Counted from the stretch's first letter, positions 16,020 through 24,674 are shown. The stretch: 64,000 bases of DNA from Bacillota bacterium (GCA_023426125.1 JAFABI010000053.1:62001-126000); one strand, 5' to 3'. The notes: generated by a model not told the origin, from the letters alone. Numbers and translations: made by a program.

Positions 16020-16955
16020 TCAAGCCGTCAGGGTAACCCAATGGATCAGAAATATGATCAGAGGCAGCGTCGCAATCATAAAAACCATTGTCTGTACCAC
16101 GGTGCGTGTGGCATATTCCGGTTCACAGCCATATTGCTCTGCATAGATCGCGTTCAGCGAGCCGGAGGGAAGCGCGGTCATAACCGTAGCGGCTGCCACA
16201 ATGTTCGGCGGCGCCTTTAAAAGCCTCAGCAGAAACAGCATGCAGACCGGAAAGATTAGCAGCCGCAGCGCAGATACCAGATAGGAATACCCGTCTTTAA
16301 GGATGTCAATGATTTTTATATCTGCAAGACTGCAGCCGATGATCAGCATGGAAACAGGGACGGTCATGGAGCCGACGGAGGAAAAGGCGCCCGCCACCGC
16401 CGTCGGAAAGCGGAAAGGCGACAGGAAGATGCCGATGGAGACAACGGAAGCAATCGTCACCGTGTTGGTATAAAGGGATTTAAGCCGGAAGCCGCCGATG
16501 CTTCCGCTTAACAGGTTTACGCCATAGGTGAAAAAAAACGCCTGGTAAAAGAGATTATAGATCACCGCATAGATCATCCCCTCGGAGCCAAAAAGCTCCA
16601 TGGTCAGAGGAAATCCGACAAAGGCGGTGTTGGCGAATACCGACATGGTAACAAAGATGTATTTCGCACTTCTTTTTAAAGGAAGCAGCTTGCTTAAAAC
16701 CGTCATCAGGAGCAACGCGCACACGTAATAGCCTGCTCCTATCGCCGTCATGTAGAGCATGTTTTCCGACGCCCCTTTGGTAAATTCCGCATTGGCGGAG
16801 GCCAGGATGCTAACGGGCAGGATCGCCTTCAACAGCAGGTTGGTAACGCCCTTCTGCAGTTCGGGAGTGATGACCTGCTTTTTCTTTAGCAAATAGCCGA
16901 AGGCAATCATCAGAAAGATCTTTATAAATAAATTGAATATGGTTTCAACAGGCAT
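16020..16955 (-). CDS. AEC-family transporter (auxin efflux carrier type)
   Basis: A 311-residue membrane protein with about ten helices. The N-terminal IFLMIAFGYLLKKKQVITPE and the C-terminal ATVMTALPSGSLNAIYAEQY with the helix-break motif near the end match the AEC/malonate-type carriers. It should move an organic or amino acid across the membrane. It starts 36 bases after the racemase-like gene and is likely co-transcribed with it. Substrate unknown, but the context points to an amino acid or its keto acid. Confidence 0.88.
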   Translation of the reverse strand: MPVETIFNLFIKIFLMIAFGYLLKKKQVITPELQKGVTNLLLKAILPVSILASANAEFTKGASENMLYMTAIGAGYYVCALLLMTVLSKLLPLKRSAKYIFVTMSVFANTAFVGFPLTMELFGSEGMIYAVIYNLFYQAFFFTYGVNLLSGSIGGFRLKSLYTNTVTIASVVSIGIFLSPFRFPTAVAGAFSSVGSMTVPVSMLIIGCSLADIKIIDILKDGYSYLVSALRLLIFPVCMLFLLRLLKAPPNIVAAATVMTALPSGSLNAIYAEQYGCEPEYATRTVVQTMVFMIATLPLIIFLIHWVTLTA

Positions 16956-16991
16956 CGCTTGTTTGCTCCTTTTTCCCGGACAGATCCTTTA

Positions 16992-17777
16992 TCAAATGAA
17001 ACCGGCATACGGCTTCTGGCAAACGGACATATGCAGCCAGCGGATCAGTGTCGTAAAATCAAATACCGGCAAGCAGGTCGCTGCCTGGATTGCGTGTGCG
17101 TATGGCGGCATATCGCTGCATTCCAGCAGTATCGCGCCGGTATCGGGCTGCTCCTTCAGAATGCCAAGGGCCGCATTCACGACCTCCTGCTCCACAAGCC
17201 CGTTGTCGAATTCGCCTCTGCTTTCGAGAATGCAGGAAAACTCCGGGGCGTTTCTCAGATCTCTGATGACAAGCCGCCTTCTCAATTCCTCTGTCACGCC
17301 GCAATTTCGCAGCAGCGTTTCTGACAGCGAGGATTGATCCGCAGTCAGAACACCGATTTTAAGGCCGGGGCTTATTACCGAAGCTATCCACGGGAGCTGG
17401 ACAAGGCTGGAAATCGCTACGGGAATATCCATCGCTTCCGCCACCTGCCTCTGATAGCTGCCGAAAAATCCGCAGGCCGCGCTTATGGCACGGACCCCTT
17501 CCCGCTGCAGGCTGTTGCAGGCTTTCAATATATGGGGAAGCACTTCACCGCCCGCGGCAAAAAGGTTGGGGATGTCCAGGCCCTCAACCGCCTTCAGCCG
17601 GACCGGGAAGTCAAAGGTGTACCCGTTTACGATATTTCCGGGAACCATGGGATACCACACATCATCAATATAAATGATACCGACGGGAAAGCCCGAAATG
17701 TTCTGCCCCTTCATCATGCGTATGGTTGTCCTGCTATTCTGCGGAGTAATATATCCAAATTGTCTGTTTTTCTGCAT
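16992..17777 (-). CDS. Aspartate/glutamate/hydantoin racemase-family protein
   Basis: A 261-residue protein related to cofactor-independent Asp/Glu racemases. Two Cys residues lie in the expected catalytic positions: ISAACGFFGSYQ in the N-terminal half and LLECSDMPPYA in the C-terminal half. The rest follows the two-domain alpha/beta layout (PVAISSLVQLP then KIGVLTAD). It may isomerise an amino acid for the D-amino-acid-oxidase-like flavoprotein encoded just upstream in the same direction. Decarboxylase or isomerase activity on another substrate cannot be excluded. Confidence 0.8.
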   Translation of the reverse strand: MQKNRQFGYITPQNSRTTIRMMKGQNISGFPVGIIYIDDVWYPMVPGNIVNGYTFDFPVRLKAVEGLDIPNLFAAGGEVLPHILKACNSLQREGVRAISAACGFFGSYQRQVAEAMDIPVAISSLVQLPWIASVISPGLKIGVLTADQSSLSETLLRNCGVTEELRRRLVIRDLRNAPEFSCILESRGEFDNGLVEQEVVNAALGILKEQPDTGAILLECSDMPPYAHAIQAATCLPVFDFTTLIRWLHMSVCQKPYAGFI

Positions 17778-17848
17778 CGGCCATTGATCCTTTCTTGAAA
17801 TAGAGCTGCCTGGGAAGCCGTTTCATCGACGCCCGAAGCAGCGGGATA

Positions 17849-19033
17849 TTACCTTGCAAATCTTGCATAGTCAAGCCTGGCGATATCAAAATCGGTTTCT
17901 TCTCCGGTAACGATCTGCGCCATGAGTTTCCCCGTAATGGGCGAAAAACAGATTCCGTCGCCTTCATGCCCTGCCGCAATATAGAACCCGGGAATGTCAT
18001 CCACATCGGATACGATGGGCAGATGGTCTTCGACAAAAGGCCGGACGCCTGCATAGCTGCGGATGCATTTTATATCCTTCAGGCAGGGGAAGAAGCGCAG
18101 GGCTCTTTCCGAAATAGCCTTCATCGCCTCGACCTCCGAGCGGATGTCAAAGCCTCTGAATCCTCTGTATCCGCCGATTAAAAGATTATTGGCCTTTGTA
18201 TATTCAATGTTGAACGCAACATTATATTCTTCCACCAGTGGACTGACCTTCCTTTTAAAATTAATGCTGTCGAACTTGGACATCATATACCCGAACTCCA
18301 GTATTTTGTGCCTGCAGATTCTTTCCGTCTGCTCCGACACAAGGTTCATTCCTTTTCTTGGCTGTATCCGGATATCCAGCCCCACCATTGCTCCGATATC
18401 CGGGGCCCACGCTCCTGCGCAATTTATAATTTTATTTGCGCGGATAGTCCCTTGATCCGTTTCAATTGTTTTTACCGCATTGGTCTTTTCGTCCAGAACA
18501 ATTTTTTTGATATTGCAGTAGGTATAAACCTTCAAATTCAATTTTTTTGCTTCTTCCACAAAAGCGAAGCATACTTTGTAAGGACTTACGGCAATGGCTC
18601 CCGAACCCGGGGTATAAATGCCGCCTTTCAAGTCTCCGGCAATAAAAGGCTCCATTTCGTAAAGCTCCTCGCTCCCGATCATGCGCATGTCGCAGCCGTT
18701 GGCTGCTTGTTCCGCCACATACTTTCCGGCCGCTTCGTATTCCGCATCCGTCTCACATACATACAGACAGCCTTTGGGGTCATACTCAAAGTCGTATTGG
18801 AACTGTTCCGCCAGTTCTTTATAAAGATCGATACTGGCCTGCCCCATAACGGTATCGATTCCGGGTTGTTTATCGCAGATCAATGCTACTGCGTCGCAGT
18901 GGCTGGACGAACCGCAGGCAATATCTCCCCTGTCGATCAGCGCGGTGGACAGACCCTTTTGGCACAGGTGGTAGGCAACGCTTGTTCCAATGGCTCCGGC
19001 GCCGATTACGGCAACGTCGTAAGTATCCGTCAT
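17849..19033 (-). CDS. DAO-family FAD-dependent dehydrogenase, beta (catalytic) subunit
   Basis: A 394-residue flavoprotein of the glycine/D-amino-acid oxidase family. The FAD motif GAGAIGTSVAYHLCQKG begins at about residue 11, and the C-terminal GFYIAAGHEGDGICFSPITG closes the FAD site. It resembles the beta subunits of hydrogen cyanide synthase, opine, D-hydroxyproline and heteromeric proline dehydrogenases. The flanking genes supply the other subunits: an HcnB-like flavoprotein, an HcnA-like [2Fe-2S] protein, a BFD-type protein and a ferredoxin. The start overlaps the preceding gene by four bases. The substrate is an amine or amino acid, not resolvable here. Confidence 0.88.
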   Translation of the reverse strand: MTDTYDVAVIGAGAIGTSVAYHLCQKGLSTALIDRGDIACGSSSHCDAVALICDKQPGIDTVMGQASIDLYKELAEQFQYDFEYDPKGCLYVCETDAEYEAAGKYVAEQAANGCDMRMIGSEELYEMEPFIAGDLKGGIYTPGSGAIAVSPYKVCFAFVEEAKKLNLKVYTYCNIKKIVLDEKTNAVKTIETDQGTIRANKIINCAGAWAPDIGAMVGLDIRIQPRKGMNLVSEQTERICRHKILEFGYMMSKFDSINFKRKVSPLVEEYNVAFNIEYTKANNLLIGGYRGFRGFDIRSEVEAMKAISERALRFFPCLKDIKCIRSYAGVRPFVEDHLPIVSDVDDIPGFYIAAGHEGDGICFSPITGKLMAQIVTGEETDFDIARLDYARFAR

Positions 19034-19314
19034 TCCACCACCCCCTCAGCCAGCTCTCCGAAAGTGAGGGGTCTCACAGGCGGCCTGGCGGAAGAATGCC
19101 CGACAGCTGCCGGCGAAAGTCCCAGCTCTGCGCACAGGATCTGCTGCACCAGCTTTTCGCAGGTTTTTCCCTGGCACAGGCCCATTCCCGCCCGCACCCT
19201 GCGTTTAACCCCCGTCACATCCCTGGCGCCTTCCGCAATGGCCTTTTTGATTTCACCGGCGGTCACCTCTTCACATCTGCATACCAGCATGTCGTCGGAA
19301 AAATATTCACTCAT
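19030..19314 (-). CDS. BFD-like [2Fe-2S] protein
   Basis: A 94-residue protein with the Fer2_BFD cysteine pattern: CRCEE near residue 13 and CQGKTC near 49-54, four Cys for one [2Fe-2S] cluster. In many HcnB-type alpha subunits this domain is fused at the C-terminus; here it is a separate gene. The ATG at 19314 follows AAAGGGGG and overlaps the ferredoxin gene by eight bases. It should relay electrons between the two flavoproteins of the complex. Confidence 0.85.
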   Translation of the reverse strand: MSEYFSDDMLVCRCEEVTAGEIKKAIAEGARDVTGVKRRVRAGMGLCQGKTCEKLVQQILCAELGLSPAAVGHSSARPPVRPLTFGELAEGVVE

Positions 19315-19813
19315 TTCTTCGCCCCCTTTGTATCCCCCGGACTTCATCCGCCATACCCTTCGGTATTTCGACGGTTATTACCGGCGTACGGTCAAAGCTT
19401 TTGGGATTCATCACCTTCAGGACGACCGCATCGCAGACATACTCGCCCTTGCGGTTGACGGCCCTTACCGCCGCGCCTGCTTCAGGTATCGGAAAATATT
19501 CAAAGGGAAACGCAACCGTTGCGGTCGTCTCCGAATAGGCTTTGTTGACTAGAAAAATTGCAAGCCCCGGGCATCCGGATACGCAAACTCCGCAGCCCGT
19601 GCATTTGTCCGCCGTCAGGACAGGCAAATTGGTAATGGGCTCGCCGATTTTTATTGCACCGAATCTGCACACGGCCTCGCAAGGATTGCACGGTATTTCC
19701 TGCACGCACTCGATTACCGCGACAGGGCCCTTTGCAGACCGCTCCCGGTCAGGAAGCGTTTGAGCCGCCGCGAGTTCTTCGTACTCCATGTATCCTGTAT
19801 TGATCAATGCCAT
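19307..19813 (-). CDS. Two-cluster [4Fe-4S] ferredoxin subunit of the dehydrogenase
   Basis: A 168-residue protein. A first cysteine set (CVQEIPCNPCEAVC, residues 36-49) and a classical set CTGCGVCVSGCPG (about residues 70-82) should hold two [4Fe-4S] clusters. The C-terminal 80 residues form a beta-rich domain without cysteines in motif. Comparable ferredoxin subunits accompany heteromeric amino-acid dehydrogenases and pass electrons out to a cellular acceptor. It is the third gene of a tightly packed set (overlap with the BFD gene, 22 bases after the alpha subunit). Confidence 0.85.
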   Translation of the reverse strand: MALINTGYMEYEELAAAQTLPDRERSAKGPVAVIECVQEIPCNPCEAVCRFGAIKIGEPITNLPVLTADKCTGCGVCVSGCPGLAIFLVNKAYSETTATVAFPFEYFPIPEAGAAVRAVNRKGEYVCDAVVLKVMNPKSFDRTPVITVEIPKGMADEVRGIQRGRRNE

Positions 19814-19835
19814 ATTCTCCTTCTCCTTTCTGCGG

Positions 19836-20969
19836 CTACCCCTTTGCAGGCGCCCCTATCTTTTCCCCGTATTCCTTCAGAATTTCTTCTTTCCCCAGTA
19901 GCCTTTTCTCGCCAAAGGGCCCCATTCTCAGCGACTCCAGCCTGCTCCGTATCTTTGCCTTCCGGTTCTCCGCCAGCCTGTCGGGAAGCAGGCCCAGACT
20001 CTGCGCGGCTGCAATCCCCGCGATTCTTCCCTCTTCCAATGCCGTGTTTGCTTCCTCTACCCCGGTTGTATCACCCGCTACATAAATATCTTCCACCGAG
20101 GTTTCCATGTTTTTGTCGTGCACCGGTATCCAGCCGCCAAACACGCCGCTATAGGTGAAGCTGCAGTTCATCAGTCTGGCCAGCTCCGCGGAAGGCTTAA
20201 GGCCTGCCGCAATTGCGACGGTATCGGCCTCCAATGTTTTTTCGGTGCCTGCAATGGGGATGAATTTCCCATCCACCTGCGCGATGACAACTTCCTTTAC
20301 GCAGCCATCCTCTCCCGGCACCGCTTCTACAATGGTATGCCGCATGTACAGAGGCACTCCCGCGCGGCATATCTTCGCCGCATGCACCGCGTAGCCGCCG
20401 ATCCTTTCCGCCGCTTCCACCAGGGCAACCACGTCGCAGCCTGCCTGCATCAGCTGATAAGAGACAATCAAGCCTACGTTTCCGCTGCCCAGCATGACGA
20501 TTTTTTTCCCCGGCCTGACATGATTTACGTTCACCATGGTCTGTGCCGCACCCGCGCCCATTACCCCCGGAATCGTCCATCCCTTGAAACGCACCACATT
20601 TTCGGAGGCTCCGGTTGCAATGATGATCTTTTGTGCCAGCACCGTAACCATTTCCTTTCGGCCGTCGCCCGGGTCCTTTTGAATTGCCACCTTGTTTCCG
20701 GGAAAGATGCCGATCACCGTGCTCTTCAGCCATATTTCAACGCCGGCGGCTTCAGCCTCTTTCAGAAGCCGGCTCCCGATATCCGTTCCCCTTGTCCCGG
20801 AGTGGTGTTCACTGGAGCCGAAAAACTTGTGAATCTGCTTGAACAACTGCCCGCCGGGCTTCATGTTCAGATCCACCACCAGAACCCCGGCTCCTGTCCT
20901 TCCGGCTTCAATCGAGGCCGCAAGGCCTGCAGGCCCCGCCCCTACGATCACGATTTCCTTCGAGATCAT
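19836..20969 (-). CDS. HcnB-like NAD(P)/FAD-dependent oxidoreductase, alpha subunit
   Basis: A 377-residue protein with two dinucleotide folds: GAGPAGLAASIEAGRTGAGV at the N-terminus and GSGNVGLIVSYQLMQAGCDV near the middle, and a C-terminal FAD motif IYVAGDTTGVEEA. It resembles the alpha subunit of hydrogen cyanide synthase and proline/opine dehydrogenases but lacks the fused BFD domain, which is encoded separately at 19030-19314. The ATG at 20969 follows GGGAGG; a longer in-frame start overlaps the preceding gene heavily and is rejected. Confidence 0.88.
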   Translation of the reverse strand: MISKEIVIVGAGPAGLAASIEAGRTGAGVLVVDLNMKPGGQLFKQIHKFFGSSEHHSGTRGTDIGSRLLKEAEAAGVEIWLKSTVIGIFPGNKVAIQKDPGDGRKEMVTVLAQKIIIATGASENVVRFKGWTIPGVMGAGAAQTMVNVNHVRPGKKIVMLGSGNVGLIVSYQLMQAGCDVVALVEAAERIGGYAVHAAKICRAGVPLYMRHTIVEAVPGEDGCVKEVVIAQVDGKFIPIAGTEKTLEADTVAIAAGLKPSAELARLMNCSFTYSGVFGGWIPVHDKNMETSVEDIYVAGDTTGVEEANTALEEGRIAGIAAAQSLGLLPDRLAENRKAKIRSRLESLRMGPFGEKRLLGKEEILKEYGEKIGAPAKG

Positions 20970-20973
20970 TTTC

Positions 20974-21282
20974 CTATCCTCCCTTTGCCAGTCCGTCCTG
21001 CGTCCTGACGGACATTCCCGCCCGGACAGGAGTGATACAGGTCCTGACATTGGGCTGTCCGTCCACCGTCATCGCACAGTCGGTGCATTGTCCGATGCCG
21101 CAGAACAGCCCCCTGGGTTCATGCCTTTTTATGGTATAGCGGCTTATTTTAATGCCGTTTGCCAGCAGGGCCGCCAGGATCGGCTCCCCTTCCCAGGCCT
21201 TTATCGTCCGTCCGTCGACGCTGATTTCCACCGGCTCCGCAGCCTTTTTAACGTCGATTACCACATGATTTTCTACCCTCAT
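20974..21282 (-). CDS. HcnA-like [2Fe-2S] ferredoxin subunit
   Basis: A 102-residue protein with one plant-type-like cysteine set, FCGIGQCTDCAMTVDG followed by RTC, as in the gamma/HcnA subunits of heteromeric amine dehydrogenases. It is the first gene of the five-gene dehydrogenase set and ends five bases before the alpha subunit start. It probably bridges the two flavin centres. The region upstream is a cluster of repeats, so any promoter must lie within or beyond them. Confidence 0.88.
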   Translation of the reverse strand: MRVENHVVIDVKKAAEPVEISVDGRTIKAWEGEPILAALLANGIKISRYTIKRHEPRGLFCGIGQCTDCAMTVDGQPNVRTCITPVRAGMSVRTQDGLAKGG

Positions 21283-21307
21283 CTCCGTGCGATCGCCCCT
21301 TTCATAC

Positions 21308-21370
21308 GCAAGTGGGGGACGGTTCTTTACTTTTGCATATTTGGAAAGACAGCAGAACCGTCCCCTTGTC
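21308..21370. repeat. Inverted repeat, family E
   Basis: CAAGTGGGGGACGGTTCT and its near complement AGAACCGTCCCCTTG enclose about 30 bases including TTTGGAAAGACAGC. The GGGGACGGTTC core also recurs at 21529-21592, 23238-23267, 24675-24871 and 52017-52045. Sequences of this kind are common near Y1-type REP-associated transposases in Firmicutes, but no transposase is present here. Confidence 0.7.
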
Positions 21371-21409
21371 TGCAGCTAACCTGATGCCATTGCTGTGAGA
21401 TTCCTATCC

Positions 21410-21485
21410 TGTAGGGACGCGTATTGCGCATCCGCAATGCAATCCACGTCAAACAGCTACCAGAAGGCCAATGGCCGTCCCTACA
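21410..21485. repeat. Palindromic repeat, family A
   Basis: TGTAGGGACGCGTATTGCGC at the left and GGCCAATGGCCGTCCCTACA at the right, the same architecture as 62712-62787 with the two arms in the same order. Confidence 0.72.
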
Positions 21486-21528
21486 ACCGGGTTCCACACT
21501 GGTGACGCAATAGATTGCATCCAGCCCC

Positions 21529-21592
21529 CAAGTGGGGGACGGTTCTTCACTTTTACACATTTGGAAAGAAAGACAGCAGAACCGTCCCCTTG
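21529..21592. repeat. Inverted repeat, family E (second copy)
   Basis: Near-identical to 21308-21370 over both arms and the loop, with a four-base difference in the loop (GAAAGAAAGACAGC). Confidence 0.72.
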
Positions 21593-21707
21593 TCTGCTTG
21601 AGTTTCCACACTGGCGGCGCAATAGATTGCATCCAGCCGGGCACGCATTGCGTGCTCCTGCACTTTCATGCTCAGTCGCACCGCTATACGGCACTGGCAT
21701 GCAGCCC

Positions 21708-22085
21708 CTACAGGACCGCTGTAAACTCCATCTCCACCAGGCAGCCTTCCACCATCCCGGAGCATTGCGTACAGCACCGCGCGGGGAAATTGCCCTGCTC
21801 GAAGTATGTTTTGTATACTTCATTCATTTCAGGCACCACCGCCATATCCAGCACATAGATCGTCACCTTTGCAACATTGTCTATAGAGGCTCCGGCGGCT
21901 TCCAGCACATTCTTTGCATTTTCCATGATGGCTTTTGTCTGTTCCCTGACGCCGCCCTGTACCAGTTCACCGGTCGCATCCGATCCGATCTGGGTGGTAA
22001 AAACAAGATTGCCCATTTTTACCCCCAGGGCGTAAGGGCCATGGCATTCTCCGCATTTTTCCGTTACGATCTGTTCCCTCTTCAT
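21708..22085 (-). CDS. RidA-family protein (imine/enamine deaminase)
   Basis: A 125-residue single-domain protein with the RidA/YjgF fold: GPYALGVKMGNLVFTTQIG at the N-terminus, VREQTKAIMENAKNVLEAAG in the middle and VEMEFTAVL at the end. The Arg of the carboxylate-binding loop is present (FPARCCTQC). RidA enzymes hydrolyse reactive imines released by amino-acid oxidases and PLP enzymes, which fits the nearby dehydrogenase. The ATG at 22085 follows AAAGGATGG; upstream in-frame starts lack a ribosome site. Confidence 0.88.
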   Translation of the reverse strand: MKREQIVTEKCGECHGPYALGVKMGNLVFTTQIGSDATGELVQGGVREQTKAIMENAKNVLEAAGASIDNVAKVTIYVLDMAVVPEMNEVYKTYFEQGNFPARCCTQCSGMVEGCLVEMEFTAVL

Positions 22086-22156
22086 ACGATCCATCCTTTC
22101 TTTTTGCCGTGCCCAAGGCACAATAGCATTTGAATCTGCCATAAGATTGCTGCCGC

Positions 22157-23152
22157 TCACAGTGACAGCTTATTGACAACATCCTTGTTGACCAGGTACT
22201 CCGGCGCCGCCTTTTCGCTCAAAAGCATCACCAGCTGCTTCAAAGCACGCCTTCTGGCATCATAAAAGGAATCCTCGGATACAAAAGCGGCATGGGGCGT
22301 GATGACGACATTTTCAAGGCCGAACAGGTCGCTGACCTCGTTTGCCTCATCTTCAATCACATCGATGCCCGCCCCTTTAATCCATCCTTCCTTTAGCGCC
22401 TTCACCAGCACAGGCTCATCCACAACGGAGCCTCTGGCCGTATTGATAAGATACGCGCTGTTCTTCATCAGCTTCAGCTGAGGCTCGGAAATCATGTGCC
22501 TGGTTTCCGGCGTCAAAGGCGTATGCAGCGAAACGAAATCGGAGGTTTTCAGGAGGCTCTCAAGGGTTTCCGCCTTTTCGCATCCGAAGCCCGCCAGATA
22601 TTCCTTGGTCTTTGTCGGCGCATAGACCAGGATCTTCAAACCCAGAGCCTTCAGGATGGGGACCATCTTTTTGGGGATCTCGCCGAAAAATACCAGTCCG
22701 AAGGTCATCCCTGTCATACGGTAGGTTTTATACCCCAGCAGCGGATCCCATTTTCCCACTCTCACCGAACGGTCAAAAAAAGTGATTTTACGAACCAGGT
22801 CGATGGCCATGCCCACTGCGTGGACAGCCACCTCTTCCGCACAGAAGCCCGGTACGTTTGTTATGCATATGCCCAGCTCGGCTGCAGCCTTTGCATCCAC
22901 ATTATTATAGCCGATACTCTGGAGCGATACGATTTTCAACCGGGGAAGCTGTTCCATCACTTCCCTTGTGACCTGCTCGTATTCCACCACAAGACCCTCC
23001 GCTTCTTCCGCCTGCAAATGTCCGACAAAGGTTTTCTTTCCTTCCTTATCTTTGATTTCCACCAGTTCCAGGTCCGTTACGCCCCACTCCCTCAGCAGGG
23101 AATTTTCATAATCCAGGTTGTCGTCAATGTTGAAATATACTGCTTTCGGCAT
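22157..23152 (-). CDS. D-2-hydroxyacid dehydrogenase homologue with altered dinucleotide motif
   Basis: A 331-residue protein of the D-isomer 2-hydroxyacid dehydrogenase family. The catalytic Arg (INTARGSVVDE), acidic residue (GIDVIEDEANE) and His (VVITPHAAFVSED) are present. The usual GxGxxG of the NAD site reads MTFGLVFFGEIPKK, so the central Gly is replaced by Phe and the region after it carries EIPKK. This may weaken or change nucleotide binding. It would interconvert a 2-keto acid and a D-2-hydroxy acid, which suits a neighbourhood of transaminase and amino-acid dehydrogenase. The end lies about 70 bases before the RidA start. Confidence 0.85.
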   Translation of the reverse strand: MPKAVYFNIDDNLDYENSLLREWGVTDLELVEIKDKEGKKTFVGHLQAEEAEGLVVEYEQVTREVMEQLPRLKIVSLQSIGYNNVDAKAAAELGICITNVPGFCAEEVAVHAVGMAIDLVRKITFFDRSVRVGKWDPLLGYKTYRMTGMTFGLVFFGEIPKKMVPILKALGLKILVYAPTKTKEYLAGFGCEKAETLESLLKTSDFVSLHTPLTPETRHMISEPQLKLMKNSAYLINTARGSVVDEPVLVKALKEGWIKGAGIDVIEDEANEVSDLFGLENVVITPHAAFVSEDSFYDARRRALKQLVMLLSEKAAPEYLVNKDVVNKLSL

Positions 23153-23237
23153 TTTTTCTCCCCCCTTGTCTTCGTACTCCTAAGATCGTAATAATATACC
23201 TAACCGTCAAGTCGAATCCTGAATCTAAAAGTTTCCC

Positions 23238-23267
23238 TGCGACAGGGGACGGTTCTTCACTGTCGCA
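23238..23267. repeat. Family E hairpin
   Basis: TGCGACAG at 23238-23245 and CTGTCGCA at 23260-23267 form a perfect 8-bp stem around a loop containing GGGACGGTTCTTCA. The same hairpin with a shorter loop is at 52017-52045. On either strand no T-run follows. Confidence 0.7.
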
Positions 23268-23354
23268 CAGAACGGAGAGCATACTTTCCCCCTAAGGTGT
23301 GCCGTCTTGCGGCATGGGCATTGGTGTGAAATCAGGCTTGACACCCTGCCTGCC

Positions 23355-24626
23355 CTAGATTGTTTGAATGGCTTTTTCAATAATTGCAAGGCCTTCGTCC
23401 AGCTCCCCGGAGGTTACATTCAAAGGCGTCGCAAACCGCATTCCGTTGCCGTTGACTCCGCAGTTCAGCGTCAGCATTTTTTGTTCCAGGCAGGACTGTT
23501 TCACTTTCGCCCAGATGTCCGGAGCCGGCGAGCCGTCTTCGTGTGAGAAATCGATGGCGACCATCAGGCCCAATCCCCGGACGTCGGAAATGCATGGGTA
23601 TTTCTCCTTCAGCGCATACAGACGCTGCTTCAAATACGCTCCCATGGCATTGCAGTTGGCCAGAAGGCTGCCGTCTTCAAATTCGTCCAGAACCGCATTG
23701 GCCGCAGCCGCAGCCACAGGATTCCCTCCGAAAGTGGTCCCGTGCATACCTGCATGCCATTTTTCCATAATTTCAGGAGTGCTCACCACGGCGCTCATGG
23801 GAAGCCCGCCGGCAATTGCCTTTCCCAGCGTCATAATGTCGGGAACGACGCCGAAATTTTCACTGGCAAACATTTTTCCCGTTCTGCCGTATCCGGACTG
23901 TATTTCATCAAAGATCAACAGGATCCCATGCTTGTCACAAAGCGCCCTCACTCCTTGCAGGAATTCAGCCGAGGGCACCGTGTAGCCGCCCTCCCCCTGG
24001 ACCGGCTCGATCAGGATGGCCGCTACCGTTTCAGGCGCAACGACATATTTGAACAGGCTCTCTATCTCATTCAGGCAATAGGCGGTCCTTTGCGTTTCGT
24101 TAAAGCCTGCCGGGCACTGGTCGATGCTGGGATAGCCGGTAAAATAGACGCCCCCCATCAGCGGTTCGTAATACTTCCTGTATTTGGCATTGCCGGTCAC
24201 TGAAGTCGCGCCGATGGTCCTGCCATGGAAGGAGCCCTTAAAGGCGATGACCGACGTTCTTTTGGTATATGCCTTCGCCAGCTTGATCGCCCCATCGTTT
24301 GCTTCGGCCCCGCCGTTGGAAAAAAAGGTGCAGCCCAGCTTCCCGGGCGCTATTTCAGCGATCCTCCGGGCCAGGATAAGGGTAGGTTCAAAGTTGACCA
24401 GGTTAAAAGAACCGTTGATCAGCTTCTGCGCCTGCCGGCAAATTGCCTCCACCACACTTGGCGGGCAATGGCCCAGCGCGTTTACCGCGATGCCCTGGAC
24501 AAAATCCAGGTATCTGTCGCCGTTCACATCGGTAAAATAGCAGCCTTTTCCGCTGACCATCACCAGATCCGTTGACTTTGCAAGGGCCGGGCTTAGGTAT
24601 TCCTTGTAATCTTCAAATTTAACCAT
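23355..24626 (-). CDS. Class III aminotransferase (4-aminobutyrate/acetylornithine type)
   Basis: A 423-residue PLP enzyme. The FSNGGAEANDGAIKLAK phosphate site, the Asp in IFDEIQSGYGRTG, the Schiff-base Lys in TLGKAIAGGLPM, and the TTFGGNPVAAAAA loop are all intact. It moves an amino group from an omega- or alpha-amine to a keto acid with pyridoxal phosphate; GABA or a related omega-amino acid is the usual donor, but annotation at that level is uncertain. A GGAGGT ribosome site precedes the ATG at 24626. The neighbours (Fe-type alcohol dehydrogenase, hydroxyacid dehydrogenase) suggest a route from an amino acid to a hydroxy acid or alcohol. Confidence 0.9.
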   Translation of the reverse strand: MVKFEDYKEYLSPALAKSTDLVMVSGKGCYFTDVNGDRYLDFVQGIAVNALGHCPPSVVEAICRQAQKLINGSFNLVNFEPTLILARRIAEIAPGKLGCTFFSNGGAEANDGAIKLAKAYTKRTSVIAFKGSFHGRTIGATSVTGNAKYRKYYEPLMGGVYFTGYPSIDQCPAGFNETQRTAYCLNEIESLFKYVVAPETVAAILIEPVQGEGGYTVPSAEFLQGVRALCDKHGILLIFDEIQSGYGRTGKMFASENFGVVPDIMTLGKAIAGGLPMSAVVSTPEIMEKWHAGMHGTTFGGNPVAAAAANAVLDEFEDGSLLANCNAMGAYLKQRLYALKEKYPCISDVRGLGLMVAIDFSHEDGSPAPDIWAKVKQSCLEQKMLTLNCGVNGNGMRFATPLNVTSGELDEGLAIIEKAIQTI

Positions 24627-24674
24627 TTCTTATGACCTCCAGATTATTTTTACATTTTCAGCATACGTATATGA

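Larger units (their letters stand above)
21283..21707. other. Repeat-filled 425-base intergenic region
   Basis: No gene is visible. It holds two family E inverted repeats (21308-21370, 21529-21592) with a family A copy (21410-21485) between them and a decayed family A copy near 21640-21715. The segment CACACTGGTGACGCAATAGA at about 21495 is repeated almost exactly near 21609, so the arrangement looks like a local duplication. Confidence 0.7.

Noticed and set aside
18308..19552. 414-codon open frame antisense to the dehydrogenase genes
   Set aside because: It crosses three clearly coding genes on the other strand, and its protein has no recognisable pattern.
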